Assembly: GCA_023229165.1 (NCBI GenBank)
Contig: JALNZQ010000023.1
Span: forward strand, 1-18,879
Length of the DNA: 18,879 nt
Direction: 5' to 3'
DNA from: Methanothrix sp.
Lineage (GTDB): Archaea > Halobacteriota > Methanosarcinia > Methanotrichales > Methanotrichaceae
A program made the position numbers and the translations under genes. Below are positions 1 through 7,585 of the stretch, piece after piece. The notes below the pieces were generated by a model. That model did not search any database, was not told the origin of the DNA, and worked only from the letters and a program-made list of their open reading frames with translations. Positions within the stretch are counted from its first letter, which is position 1. Every line of letters begins with the position of its first letter.

Positions 1-177
1 CAGCTCCTGGGCATGCTTCACGTAATTCAGGCCCACACAGACGATCTTGGTCGGCTGGCAGGGAGGCAGAAGGAATACTTCCTCCAGTCCCAACTCCTCT
101 CCCCCGGAGATTATGCCATTCTCAATGCTGTACGATCCCCCTCGGACTATACCATCCTTCATAAAACGGACTATCAT
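1..177 (-). CDS. FAH-family (fumarylacetoacetate hydrolase-like) protein, N-terminal 59 residues, partial
   Basis: The visible part is the N-terminus only; the gene continues past the left edge. The ATG lies at 177-175, preceded by a purine-rich GGAGAG stretch that can act as a ribosome binding site. Residues 41-57 contain the block PTKIVCVGLNYVKHA, the hallmark 'P-x-K-I-x-x-x-G-x-N-Y-x-x-H' entry into the FAH fold. Members of this family are divalent-metal-dependent hydrolases, decarboxylases or isomerases acting on beta-keto or oxo-diacids. The catalytic Glu-rich metal site lies further on and is not visible, so the substrate cannot be assigned. It follows pyrK by 58 nt on the same strand and probably belongs to the same transcript, although a role in pyrimidine metabolism is not implied by the family. 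Confidence 0.85.
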   Translation of the reverse strand, partial: MIVRFMKDGIVRGGSYSIENGIISGGEELGLEEVFLLPPCQPTKIVCVGLNYVKHAQEL

Positions 178-235
178 TTCCAACCTTCTCTCCTTTCTTT
201 TCCCCTCGATCTTTCCCAATTCATCCATTCTCAAT

Positions 236-1006
236 TCATCCCCGGCAAGGCCCCTTGCCGCCTGTCGGGCCCCGCCGGTACCGCCCAAACTCGCTCTCCA
301 GCAGCCGGTCGGCCATGAGCACCGGCCCCTCTACACAGACCCGGAGGCCTTCTGGGTCCAGGCAGCATGAGCCGCAGATGCCTGCCGCGCACTTGAAGTA
401 GCGATTGATGCAGGCCTGGGTCTTTTCTGCATGCTCCTGTGTTCTGGAAATTATGTCCCACATCATCATCTCCGGACCGCAAAGGTAGATCTGATCGTAA
501 TCGAATAAGTTTAGCTCTTTTAGCCCGGCGGCAGCGCGACCGTGTATGCCCAGGGAGCCGTCATCAGTGGTGATAATCGTATCTCCCAGAGCCTCAAATC
601 GATCCTGGAAGATGAGGTCATCAATAGATCGAAAGCCAAGCAGGGAGGCGACCTTTATCCCCGCCCCTTTGGCCTGCACGCCCAGAAAAGCCAGCGGTGC
701 CGTTCCAACGCCGCCGCCGATGAGCAGAATTCTCTTGCCACGCAAGACAAAGCCGTTCCCCAGAGGGCCGCGCAGACCCACGCTGCTTCCTGCGCTTAAG
801 CCAAAGAGCGCTCCTGAGGCTTCGCCTACAGATTGCACCGTTATGGTATCAGGGCCCGAAAAGCTCATGGGAATCTCATCCACGCCTCTGATCCAGACCA
901 TGACGTACTGCCCTGGTGCCGGGTCAAGGTTTCTATCCAGCCGGAAGGTCCTGATCAGAGGAGCCTCCGAGCGCACTTCTTCTATGACGGTGTTAATGGG
1001 TCTCAT
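236..1006 (-). CDS. pyrK: Dihydroorotate dehydrogenase electron-transfer subunit (PyrK)
   Basis: This 256-residue protein is the iron-sulfur/FAD subunit that passes electrons between PyrD and NAD(P)+ or another acceptor in de novo pyrimidine synthesis. A ferredoxin-reductase-like FAD domain occupies about residues 1-90 (PGQYVMVW at 31-38, the flavin-contacting EIPMSFSG at 44-51). A nucleotide-binding domain follows, with LIGGGVGTAPL at 95-105. A C-terminal 2Fe-2S site has cysteines at 206, 211, 214 and 224 (FKCAAGICGSCC), as in PyrK. I chose the ATG at 1006 because it overlaps the pyrD stop as ATGA and follows a clear GGGAGGAG ribosome binding site inside the 3' end of pyrD. A start nine codons further upstream is possible but has no such support. 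Length and domain order are normal for the family. Confidence 0.95.
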   Translation of the reverse strand: MRPINTVIEEVRSEAPLIRTFRLDRNLDPAPGQYVMVWIRGVDEIPMSFSGPDTITVQSVGEASGALFGLSAGSSVGLRGPLGNGFVLRGKRILLIGGGVGTAPLAFLGVQAKGAGIKVASLLGFRSIDDLIFQDRFEALGDTIITTDDGSLGIHGRAAAGLKELNLFDYDQIYLCGPEMMMWDIISRTQEHAEKTQACINRYFKCAAGICGSCCLDPEGLRVCVEGPVLMADRLLESEFGRYRRGPTGGKGPCRG

Positions 1007-1905
1007 GAGCGTCTCCTCCCGGCCAGGCCGCACAGCTCTTCAAGCGTCAGCGATTTTCTCTCCAGATAGCGGGACAGACCGGTTGTGATCTCCTCGAAGA
1101 CGCCGTAGCCCCTGAGAAGAGCTGTTCCCACCTGCACAGCCGAGGCTCCAGCCATGATCATCTCCACGGCATCCTCCCAGGTAGAGACTCCGCCCACGCC
1201 GATCACTGGAATCTCCAGGCGGCCGGCCAGCTCGTAGACGCATCGCACGGCCACTGGCTTGACGGCCGGACCGGACAGGCCGCCAAAGCAGTTGCCCAAT
1301 ATCGGGTAGCCTGTCTCGATATCAATGGCCATCGCCTTAAGTGTGTTTATGGCCACCACGCCGTCGGCTCCACCTCGCTGCGCAGCCAGGCCCAGCTCGA
1401 CGATATCTGCAGTGTTCGGAGTCAGCTTGACCCAGACGGGCACGCTTGACGCAGCCTTGACTGCCCCGGTGACGGATTCCACCAGATCGGGATAGCGACC
1501 AAGCTCGCTGCCATACTTCTCGGCATGGGGGCAGGAGAGGTTTAGCTCGAAGGCGTCGGCCTTCAGGCTGCGGGCGATCTGGGCGAACTCTGCCGCAAAA
1601 GAGCCGAATATGCTGGCGATGACGGGCACGCCGCTGGCGCGCGCTGTATCGATCTCGTCCTGAAAGTCTTTGTAGGAAGGATTGGGCAGTCCCATGGCAT
1701 TGAGAAGGCCGCCGTCCACGTGAACAATGGTAGGACCGGGGTGGCCCTCCCGCGGCAAGGATCCCACTGATTTGGTGACCATGCCGCCTGCGCCTGCCCG
1801 AGCGGCACGACAAAGAGATGCACCGGTGGTGCCCAGTATGCCTGCCGCCAGCAGGATCGGATTATTAAGCTGCAGGCCGCCGGCATGGATGGAAAGGGAT
1901 GGCAT
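1003..1905 (-). CDS. pyrD: Dihydroorotate dehydrogenase, class 1B catalytic subunit
   Basis: A 300-residue TIM-barrel flavoprotein that oxidises dihydroorotate to orotate, the fourth step of pyrimidine synthesis. The N-terminus has NPILLAAGILG, and the FMN/substrate loops KSVGSL (about 45-50) and NAMGLPNPS (69-77) are present. The catalytic base of class 1B enzymes is cysteine, visible as C125 in NLSCPH; later blocks include VWVKLTPN, GVVAINTLK, GGLSGPA and the phosphate-binding VIGVGGVSTWEDA and AVQVGTALL. The cysteine base and the adjacent overlapping pyrK both fit the class 1B heterotetramer. The ATG at 1905 has no obvious Shine-Dalgarno sequence. A TATA-like box lies about 28 nt upstream, so translation is probably leaderless. 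Confidence 0.96.
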   Translation of the reverse strand: MPSLSIHAGGLQLNNPILLAAGILGTTGASLCRAARAGAGGMVTKSVGSLPREGHPGPTIVHVDGGLLNAMGLPNPSYKDFQDEIDTARASGVPVIASIFGSFAAEFAQIARSLKADAFELNLSCPHAEKYGSELGRYPDLVESVTGAVKAASSVPVWVKLTPNTADIVELGLAAQRGGADGVVAINTLKAMAIDIETGYPILGNCFGGLSGPAVKPVAVRCVYELAGRLEIPVIGVGGVSTWEDAVEMIMAGASAVQVGTALLRGYGVFEEITTGLSRYLERKSLTLEELCGLAGRRRS

Positions 1906-1928
1906 GAAAAGGGAGATATGCAGGACTA

Positions 1929-1937
1929 GATAAAAGG
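1929..1937 (-). promoter_or_regulatory. Putative TATA box of the pyrD-pyrK operon
   Basis: On the minus strand this reads CCTTTTATC, centred about 28 nt upstream of the pyrD ATG. That spacing fits an archaeal box A driving a leaderless transcript, and there is no Shine-Dalgarno sequence in front of the ATG. The surrounding gap is AT-rich, and alternative AT-rich boxes at about 1949-1960 cannot be excluded. Confidence 0.4.
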
Positions 1938-1990
1938 CTTATTAAAGAGAATAAAAATTTGTCTTAGGAGGCACCTTGGTCAAGCCGTGG

Positions 1991-2617
1991 CTAAATGATT
2001 CCTTTCTCCCTCAATGCAGCTCTCATCTCGACTACCTCGTCCTCCAGCTTCTCGAACCTCTGATCCAGGTAGCCTTTTAGATCTTTTCTGGATTCCTTGA
2101 CCTCCTCCAGAAGATCCTGCTGCGAATCAATCATTTCTCTTTGACCGCTTAGCATCTGATCTTGCTTTTCGATCATCTGATCCTGCTTTTCTACCATCTG
2201 ATCTTGCTTTTCTATCATCTGATCTTGCTTTCCGATCAATATATCTAGCTTGCCGCCCAGCTTGTCACCCAGATTATTGACGGCAACGATGAGATCTTTT
2301 AAGTGAACGGCTGCCGTGTCCAACCTGGAGTCTGTCTCTCCAATATCTATCAATTTATAGAACTTAGATACACCGCTAACTGCGGAAGAATACTCTTTTT
2401 CGATGGTCGAAACTTGGATTAGGGTATTTTTGATATCGATAGCTTCTTCAAACCACTTCAGCCTGTCTTCTTCTCCCTCGGCGACAATCCTCACTCTGCC
2501 GTCATCCAGGTTTTCCACGAATCCTTTAAAGCCTAAAGCCCGGGCGATATCTGCGATCTTAGCCCGGTATCCTGTCTGCTGGACCTTGCCGGAGACATAA
2601 GCTGTCAGTCGCTTCAT
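1991..2617 (-). CDS. Acylphosphatase-domain protein with C-terminal heptad-repeat coiled coil
   Basis: A 208-residue protein. Residues 1-90 match the acylphosphatase fold, which hydrolyses acyl phosphates. The catalytic Arg (R18, in VQQTGYR) and Asn (N36, in ENLDDGRVRI) are both present. The phosphate loop usually reads VQGVxxR and here reads VQQTGYR, so activity is likely but not certain. Residues 128-155 are four tandem seven-residue units of the type (I/V)EKQDQM, followed by a Glu/Lys-rich helix to the end, which predicts a long oligomerising coiled coil. Ordinary acylphosphatases are about 90 residues, so this is a fusion. The ATG at 2617 was chosen because the acylphosphatase domain begins exactly there; a longer reading frame to 2719 would overlap the upstream gene and add an unrelated basic leader. 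Confidence 0.8.
   Translation of the reverse strand: MKRLTAYVSGKVQQTGYRAKIADIARALGFKGFVENLDDGRVRIVAEGEEDRLKWFEEAIDIKNTLIQVSTIEKEYSSAVSGVSKFYKLIDIGETDSRLDTAAVHLKDLIVAVNNLGDKLGGKLDILIGKQDQMIEKQDQMVEKQDQMIEKQDQMLSGQREMIDSQQDLLEEVKESRKDLKGYLDQRFEKLEDEVVEMRAALREKGII
2153..2236 (-). repeat. Four tandem 21-bp coding repeats
   Basis: Four head-to-tail 21-bp units starting CATCTGATC(T/C)TGCTTT on the plus strand, differing at only a few positions. They lie in frame in the acylphosphatase-coiled-coil gene and encode seven-residue heptads ending KQDQM. Near-identity at the DNA level suggests recent slippage or unequal crossing over, so copy number may vary between strains. Confidence 0.9.
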
Positions 2618-2679
2618 GTAGCTATCACTCTTGTAATTCTTCCTATTTGGCTCTATCGTCGCCTTGATGGCTCTTTTTC

Positions 2680-3435
2680 TTATTTTGCGGCGTTCATACC
2701 TTCCACAATTCCGATCCATGGATCGTGGTTAGTCGAGAACGCCCTGTATTCGCCGGAGGCGGAGCTGCCGCTCAGGTTGAGCCTGAGCCGGTAAAGGTTT
2801 ACGGTTCCAGAGGAGATCACATCCAAACTCATTTTATCGGCGGAAACTGAGCCGGAAGCTGAGACCTTCATTGTATCGCCGCCGTCATTCATGTTGCCCG
2901 TTCCGAAAACTGCATTCTCTGACTGGAAAAGCTTCAGGGCCAGGAATCGGTTCTTGCTGTCTCTAAGCTGGAATGTCCAGTTTCCTGCCACGATTGATGC
3001 CGGTGATGTGGTCGGCGATATCCCCGGCGACGTAGCCGACACGGCTGACTCTGGCGATGATGCGGCTTTAGCCTGGCTTGAGCTTGAGGTACTTGCGGTC
3101 TGATATTCCAATGCCTCGCCGGTTTTCACAGAGCTTCGGGAAGCCTGTGGATTGGTGCCGTTTTCCGGTAGATTGCCTGGCATGGTGAAATTGATGCCGT
3201 TCTCCTCGCTCCATAGCTTTCTTGACGCCTGGGGATTTTCAGGCATACCGTTATCTGGAATGTAGATCCCATTGCTGAAATCGATGAGCTGGTCTGCGGA
3301 TAGTCCCGAGCCTCCATCAATGATGGCGCAGGCATGGACGGCAAATAATGCAAGAATCGCCAGCGATAAGGCAATCAGAATTACTGATCTCCCTGATTTC
3401 GAAACCACGCAGTTAGATACGCGGTTTGACATCAT
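2680..3435 (-). CDS. Secreted protein of unknown function with signal peptide and Ser/Thr/Pro-rich linker
   Basis: The 251-residue product begins with a basic stretch and a hydrophobic core (SVILIALSLAILALFAVHA) ending near residue 37, consistent with a signal peptide or an uncleaved N-terminal anchor. A low-complexity linker rich in Ser, Ala, Thr and Pro follows (about residues 100-150). A C-terminal domain of about 100 residues opens with GNWTFQLRDSKNRFLALKLF and looks all-beta. Two short repeats containing NPQASR occur before the linker. I do not recognise a catalytic motif. Two adjacent ATG codons (3435 and 3432) are the best starts; the frame stays open to a TTG at 3462 that would lengthen the basic leader. 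The gene stops 62 nt before the acylphosphatase-fusion gene and may be co-transcribed with it. Confidence 0.75.
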   Translation of the reverse strand: MMSNRVSNCVVSKSGRSVILIALSLAILALFAVHACAIIDGGSGLSADQLIDFSNGIYIPDNGMPENPQASRKLWSEENGINFTMPGNLPENGTNPQASRSSVKTGEALEYQTASTSSSSQAKAASSPESAVSATSPGISPTTSPASIVAGNWTFQLRDSKNRFLALKLFQSENAVFGTGNMNDGGDTMKVSASGSVSADKMSLDVISSGTVNLYRLRLNLSGSSASGEYRAFSTNHDPWIGIVEGMNAAK

Positions 3436-3469
3436 AAGACTTACGTTATATCTGACGGGCAAATGATCA

Positions 3470-3477
3470 TTTTAAAA
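3470..3477 (-). promoter_or_regulatory. Possible TATA box for the secreted-protein gene
   Basis: TTTTAAAA lies about 38 nt upstream of the preferred ATG at 3435, which would give a short leader of roughly 10 nt. The element is self-complementary, so its direction cannot be decided from sequence. It lies in the 71-bp gap between this gene and the end of herA. Confidence 0.3.
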
Positions 3478-3506
3478 GACCATAACTCGCCACAGAGCCG
3501 GCCCTA

Positions 3507-5111
3507 CTATGCCTTTCTCGCCCCAAAGACCTTCTTTAATAGGCCGCTTGCCTTCTTCTCTCCGGGTCTTTTTGCCTTAGCTCCCGCAGGAGATGCCGGT
3601 GGAGTGCCTGCTCTTTTTTCCGCGCCCCGAGAAGCACGTGCTCCCGCTGCAGCGGTTTTCTCTTTGATCACGATCTGGGTGCTCACTCCTCCGTGTCTGG
3701 ATTTCCTGGGCCGGATATCAACGGTGATGGGCCTTTCTATCTCATTGCTCACCAGCATGGCCACGCCTGCCGGCAGCCTCTTGATCTCTTCTTCCAGATC
3801 GCCTGTCATTCCCTCCAGGCCTTTGGAGAGCGCCTTGAGGTCGTTGGGATTGGTGACCCTCATAATGATCTGTGTGTTGCACTGAGAGATGACGTTCTTG
3901 TCCACACGGGCCGGCCTCTGGCTGATGACCATCAGCCCCAGGCCAAATTTTCTGCCTTCAGCGGCAATGGTGCGCACAATGCTGGTGGAAGCGGCATTTC
4001 CGCTGCCCCGCTCCGGGATGTAGTTGTGGGCTTCCTCTACCACCACCATTCCCGGCGAGACCAGCCTGCGCTTTCTGGCCTCAAAGACATCTGTCAAGAG
4101 TCGAGATACAATCATGGACTGCAGTTCAGGGAGGATGCCGGTCATGTCGATGACCGCGGCCCTGCCGGGTCGCAAAAGCTCCTCCACAGGCGTCTCTGCT
4201 CCCGAGAAAAGTCCCAGCTCCAGGAGCGATTCCAGTTGACCAACTAAATTCCACTTTACCTTGGAATTGCTGCGTACCACCTGCTCTATGACGTCCTCCA
4301 GAGTATAGGCATCCGTCTCCGCCCGCAGGGCACTGATGGCCTCGTAGAGCAATCCCAACTGGCCGCTGCTGCTGCTCTCGTGGGGAATCATCTTCGACAC
4401 CTCTCGGGCAGACATGTTCAGTCCGTTGAAGCGAAAAGGCCGGTCAGCTCTCGGGTTCATGGCCATCTCTCCTGGTGTGTAGATGGTTGCATCATAGCCT
4501 CGCGGCTTGACCTTATATTTTGAAAAGTCGCCCACTTTGTTGGGCTCCTTCATAGAGGCGTACTCGCCGTGGGGATCGATGATGAGCAGAGCCACTTTTC
4601 TTTCCAGCAGCTCTTCCAAAATCACGGCCGCCGTATAGGATTTTCCTGAACCGGTTTTGGCCAGTACGCTGCAGTGCTTTTGTACCAGGGTATTGGCATC
4701 CAGCTCCACCCGAATATCATAGCCCCGCAACATGCCAATGTACATATCTCCCTTGGCCAGGCCGAGCGTTGCCTTGATCAGTTTTTCGTCGGCTATGAAG
4801 ACAGGATCTCCCGGCCGGGCAGGGCTGGTGGGAAGATGCAGCTTGCCGTTGCTTGTCACTCCGATAACCCTGGCCTCGGCTATCATCATCTCTCTAGAAT
4901 CATAATTTCGGGCGGCATCATTGAGCTGGTTCACGCTGTAGGCGGAGTTGGATCGTTTGACGTCCTCCACCTGGGCGAGGGCCCATTCTCTCCCATCGGC
5001 TTTGGCCTTGATGTAAGTGCCTCGACCTACCTCTTTGTTTATAATGAACTTAAATGCTAATGGATTGGTCTCACCAACAATTGTACCGACAGATCCCTTT
5101 GCTATCGACAT
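3507..5111 (-). CDS. herA: HerA-type bipolar DNA translocase/helicase ATPase
   Basis: A 534-residue P-loop ATPase of the HerA/FtsK superfamily, which as a hexamer works with the nuclease NurA in archaeal DNA end resection. Residues 1-110 form a HAS-barrel-like beta domain. Walker A is AKTGSGKS at 151-158, followed by the conserved LLIIDPHGEY at 175-184; Walker B is MVVVEEAHNYIP at 355-366; VISQRPARVDKNVISQCNTQ at 395-414 carries the conserved sensor and arginine region. About 50 C-terminal residues are Ala/Lys/Arg/Pro-rich and probably disordered and DNA-binding. The ATG at 5111 places the start immediately before the HAS-barrel; the frame is open to 5252 but those codons encode an unrelated hydrophobic leader. 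No nurA is visible next to it. Confidence 0.9.
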   Translation of the reverse strand: MSIAKGSVGTIVGETNPLAFKFIINKEVGRGTYIKAKADGREWALAQVEDVKRSNSAYSVNQLNDAARNYDSREMMIAEARVIGVTSNGKLHLPTSPARPGDPVFIADEKLIKATLGLAKGDMYIGMLRGYDIRVELDANTLVQKHCSVLAKTGSGKSYTAAVILEELLERKVALLIIDPHGEYASMKEPNKVGDFSKYKVKPRGYDATIYTPGEMAMNPRADRPFRFNGLNMSAREVSKMIPHESSSSGQLGLLYEAISALRAETDAYTLEDVIEQVVRSNSKVKWNLVGQLESLLELGLFSGAETPVEELLRPGRAAVIDMTGILPELQSMIVSRLLTDVFEARKRRLVSPGMVVVEEAHNYIPERGSGNAASTSIVRTIAAEGRKFGLGLMVISQRPARVDKNVISQCNTQIIMRVTNPNDLKALSKGLEGMTGDLEEEIKRLPAGVAMLVSNEIERPITVDIRPRKSRHGGVSTQIVIKEKTAAAGARASRGAEKRAGTPPASPAGAKAKRPGEKKASGLLKKVFGARKA

Positions 5112-5165
5112 CGCTATTTTGCATCGCCTTCTTGCTACATTCCCATTTTTAATACGTATCTTGAA

Positions 5166-5175
5166 GTATAAAAAG
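5166..5175 (-). promoter_or_regulatory. Putative TATA box of herA
   Basis: The minus strand reads CTTTTTATAC, close to the archaeal box A consensus. Its position predicts a transcript start near 5144 and a leader of roughly 30 nt before the ATG at 5111. This supports the internal ATG as the real start, because the longer reading frame would begin upstream of the box. Confidence 0.55.
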
Positions 5176-5339
5176 ATTGGTCCAAATGCAAGAGGGCCCA
5201 TTGCAGAGGATATTAATTTAATATAATCGTGCAATGAGCTATAAAGCCGCAACTCTTTGCCTTATTATGCTCATCAATTAATTATGCATATTTACTTTTT
5301 GCAGTGAAATTTGGGTGCTTTGTCATCCTTAAGCGAACA

Positions 5340-5352
5340 TTTTAAAAAATAA
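5340..5352 (-). terminator. Possible T-rich terminator after the rhomboid gene
   Basis: On the minus strand a run of six T residues lies about 35-45 nt downstream of the rhomboid stop, within an AT-rich stretch. Archaeal polymerases commonly terminate at such oligo-T tracts. There is no clear hairpin, so the call rests on base composition and position only. Confidence 0.3.
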
Positions 5353-5383
5353 TATTAATTAGACGATAGAACAACCGTTCAGA

Positions 5384-6046
5384 TTAATATTTCGACGTTC
5401 TCATCATCGCCTGCCCATAGGCTAATCCAACTAATAGCCCCACGATATGAGCCATATGGGCGATGTTGTCCGCCGAACCCAAGGTCAGGAAATCAATCAG
5501 GGCGAATAGCACGACTGCACCACGAATGCTCATCGGTATCACGAAGAAGAGCAGTATGCGAATCTCGGGTGCAATTATAGCCAGACAGCCCATCACACCG
5601 AATAGAGCTCCGCTCGCTCCAACCATGGAGCCGCTGGATATCATCATCTGGCCCAGCGCCGCCACTATCCCTGAGAAAATGTAGATCTGCAGGAATTTAT
5701 TCTCTCCCACGCGCCTTTCTAGCTCCATGCCAAAGAAGAAGAGAAAGAGCATATTCCAGAAGAGGTGGCTAAAGTTTGCATGCACGAACATGTGCGTTAT
5801 GAGCGTCCAGGGCCTTTGCATTACATAGTCTGGATTTAGAGCCAGGTAGTTGTATACGAAAGACGGAAAAATGATGCCAATGAAGAATACCGCTATGCAT
5901 GCTAATAATACAAGACCCGAATAGGTTACGGGCAGCCCGGAAGGTATGAGCCTCCTCCAGCCATTGACTGGAATTTGCGGCTCTCCCCATTCATTCCGGC
6001 GCCTATTGTCCTCCCATCGACCTGTCATGGCCTGAAATGGTTTCAA
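5384..6046 (-). CDS. Rhomboid-family intramembrane serine protease
   Basis: A 220-residue membrane protein with about six hydrophobic segments. The catalytic Ser is S145 in GASGA (143-147), and its partner His is H200 in AHIVGLLVG. The upstream conserved block HANFSHLFWN (89-98) supplies the His and Asn of the oxyanion region, followed by FFGMELERRVG, typical of loop 1. All active-site residues are present, so an active protease is expected. The start appears to be TTG at 6046, because GGGAG lies five nucleotides upstream; the first in-frame ATG (6028) has no comparable site. The substrate is unknown. The gene is last in the order TatD, NYN protein, rhomboid. Confidence 0.93.
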   Translation of the reverse strand: MKPFQAMTGRWEDNRRRNEWGEPQIPVNGWRRLIPSGLPVTYSGLVLLACIAVFFIGIIFPSFVYNYLALNPDYVMQRPWTLITHMFVHANFSHLFWNMLFLFFFGMELERRVGENKFLQIYIFSGIVAALGQMMISSGSMVGASGALFGVMGCLAIIAPEIRILLFFVIPMSIRGAVVLFALIDFLTLGSADNIAHMAHIVGLLVGLAYGQAMMRTSKY

Positions 6047-6051
6047 TTTAA

Positions 6052-6056
6052 CTCCC
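6052..6056 (-). promoter_or_regulatory. Ribosome binding site supporting a TTG start
   Basis: GGGAG on the minus strand, five nucleotides before a TTG at 6046. It favours the TTG over the first in-frame ATG six codons downstream as the rhomboid start. Confidence 0.5.
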
Positions 6057-6096
6057 TTGCGATAGTACTATTCTACTTACATTCTGCTTACCGTAA

Positions 6097-6591
6097 TCAT
6101 TCCGGTACATACTGGCCGTTTCTCAGAACTATGACATAATCGGCGGAGTTGCGCAGCGCCACTGAGAAGCCGGGCTCCGCTCCGAAGATGATGGTCTCCT
6201 TTCCGTGCTCCATAGCTTTCATGAGCACCGGTTTTAAATCGGCATCGCGGGTGACGAGTGCCAGGGTGTCGATGACGGGATTATAGATCATATCCACACC
6301 CTCTACGGCCATTCTCACATCCACGTCGCTGGTGCAGATCACCGGCTCAAAGCCCTGATTTTCCACCGCTTCGACCAGCTTCTCCGAGGCGTATTGATTT
6401 AAGAAAACCTTACCCATCTTGATGTCGCCGTAATCCTTGAGGATGTCCCGGATCTCCTCCAGATCCATCTGGAACTCCTTTCTGAGCATATTTGGCCCAT
6501 CTACGAGCAGTCCGATCTTCTTTCTCCCCTTCTCCTTCTTGGAGCCCAGGTAACTCAAGATATGCTCGAACTGTATTGGCATCCGATTCAT
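6097..6591 (-). CDS. NYN-domain (PIN-like) putative RNase, methanogen conserved family
   Basis: A 164-residue protein whose core matches the NYN branch of the PIN-like nuclease fold. LLVDGPNM (28-35) supplies the first acidic residue, D31; TSDVDVRMAVEGVD (87-100) supplies D89/D91; and LVTRDADLKPVL (112-123) supplies D116/D118. Together these can build a Mg2+-binding nuclease site. It resembles the uncharacterised family known as TIGR00288 from archaeal genomes; I make that link from memory of the motifs. The ATG at 6591 is preceded by AAAGGG. It starts 26 nt after the tatD stop, so the two are probably co-transcribed. RNA cleavage is inferred from the fold and has not been shown for this family to my knowledge. 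Confidence 0.85.
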   Translation of the reverse strand: MNRMPIQFEHILSYLGSKKEKGRKKIGLLVDGPNMLRKEFQMDLEEIRDILKDYGDIKMGKVFLNQYASEKLVEAVENQGFEPVICTSDVDVRMAVEGVDMIYNPVIDTLALVTRDADLKPVLMKAMEHGKETIIFGAEPGFSVALRNSADYVIVLRNGQYVPE

Positions 6592-6617
6592 GTTGACCCT
6601 TTCTTGATAGATTTGGA

Positions 6618-7430
6618 TTAGATGTTATAAATCCGTTTGGTATTATCCGAAGTTATCTGGGCGATCTCTTGCGGCTCTATGCCTCTTATCCGGGCGATGA
6701 GCCGGACAGAGTCCGTAACAAACGATGGTTCATTTCTGCCTCTTCGGGGCGAAAGGAAGGGGCTGTCGGTCTCCACCAGCAGCCGGTCCAGTGATACATT
6801 TTTAGCCAGGATCTGATGATGTCCGGATCTACATACATTGGTAGCGAGAGAGATGTAAAATCCCCTATCAATGGCCTCTTTCATAGTTCCGATTGAGCCG
6901 CTGAAGCAGTGGAACACAACCTTGTCCAGATGCTTTACCATTTCCAGAGCAGGCTGCTCGGCGTCGCGGGAATGAATAACTAAAGGCAAATCTAGGGACC
7001 TGGCCAACTCTATGATCCTGCTAAAGACCTTTGCCTGGCGCTCCCTGGTTGGAGCATCTTTGCAGTGATAGTAGTCCAGCCCCGCCTCGCCTATGCCCAC
7101 CGCCTGGCCGGCATTGTTTTCTATTTGCTCAAAAAGCATTTCGAGTTCCGGCTCTTTTATGCTTTGCAAAGTATTGGGGGAAAGCCCCAGGGTGACGGAG
7201 ATGAAATCGTACTTCTTGGCCAGCTCCAGGGACTTTGCATTGGTGGAATAGTCCACACCCGAGTTGATCATGCGGACCACGCCGGATTTTCGGGCACTTT
7301 CCAGTACTGCTTCGCGATCTTTGTTGAACTGCTTGAAGTCTAGGTGGCAATGCGAATCGATTACCCCCTGCAAAGGAACATTTAGCGATGAGATTCCTCC
7401 TGGATCATATTTTTCGGAAAATGGTATCAT
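6618..7430 (-). CDS. tatD: TatD-family metal-dependent DNase
   Basis: A 270-residue TIM-barrel amidohydrolase-superfamily hydrolase. Metal ligands are visible in order: H27 and H29 in DSHCHLD, E115 in GIGEAGLDYY, H153 in VIHSRDA, H174 in FHCFSG and D222 in LLVETDSPFLSP. Every catalytic residue of TatD enzymes is present, so activity is likely. Bacterial TatD proteins are 3'-5' exodeoxyribonucleases linked to DNA repair. Usual members start only a few residues before the DSHxH motif; here about 22 residues precede it. The ATG at 7430 has no good ribosome binding site, so the exact start is uncertain. The promoter lies in the roughly 200-bp gap shared with the divergent STAS gene. Confidence 0.93.
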   Translation of the reverse strand: MIPFSEKYDPGGISSLNVPLQGVIDSHCHLDFKQFNKDREAVLESARKSGVVRMINSGVDYSTNAKSLELAKKYDFISVTLGLSPNTLQSIKEPELEMLFEQIENNAGQAVGIGEAGLDYYHCKDAPTRERQAKVFSRIIELARSLDLPLVIHSRDAEQPALEMVKHLDKVVFHCFSGSIGTMKEAIDRGFYISLATNVCRSGHHQILAKNVSLDRLLVETDSPFLSPRRGRNEPSFVTDSVRLIARIRGIEPQEIAQITSDNTKRIYNI

Positions 7431-7585
7431 TCGAAGTTATCACGTTATTGTCTTTGCCCCGTTCTTCGTTTTAGTCTCGATGGTATTATCTTTTTTGGTG
7501 TAGCTCACAATTAAGCGGCACTGCAAAGTGCTGCGATCGCCCTTCCGTCGCAAGGCTGCAAGCGCCCAAGGGATTCTATCGCGAA

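Noticed and set aside
546..1088. A 180-codon plus-strand frame across pyrK
   Set aside because: It lies opposite well-supported pyrK codons and its composition (Pro/Arg/Ser-rich) is typical of an antisense shadow.
2153..2236. Tandem 21-bp repeats considered as a CRISPR or iteron array
   Set aside because: The units are contiguous without spacers, are in frame, and encode perfect heptads of a coiled coil, so they are coding repeats.
3693..4247. A 184-codon plus-strand frame across herA
   Set aside because: It is antisense to the HerA Walker B region, where the real frame has conserved residues throughout; no start signals are seen.
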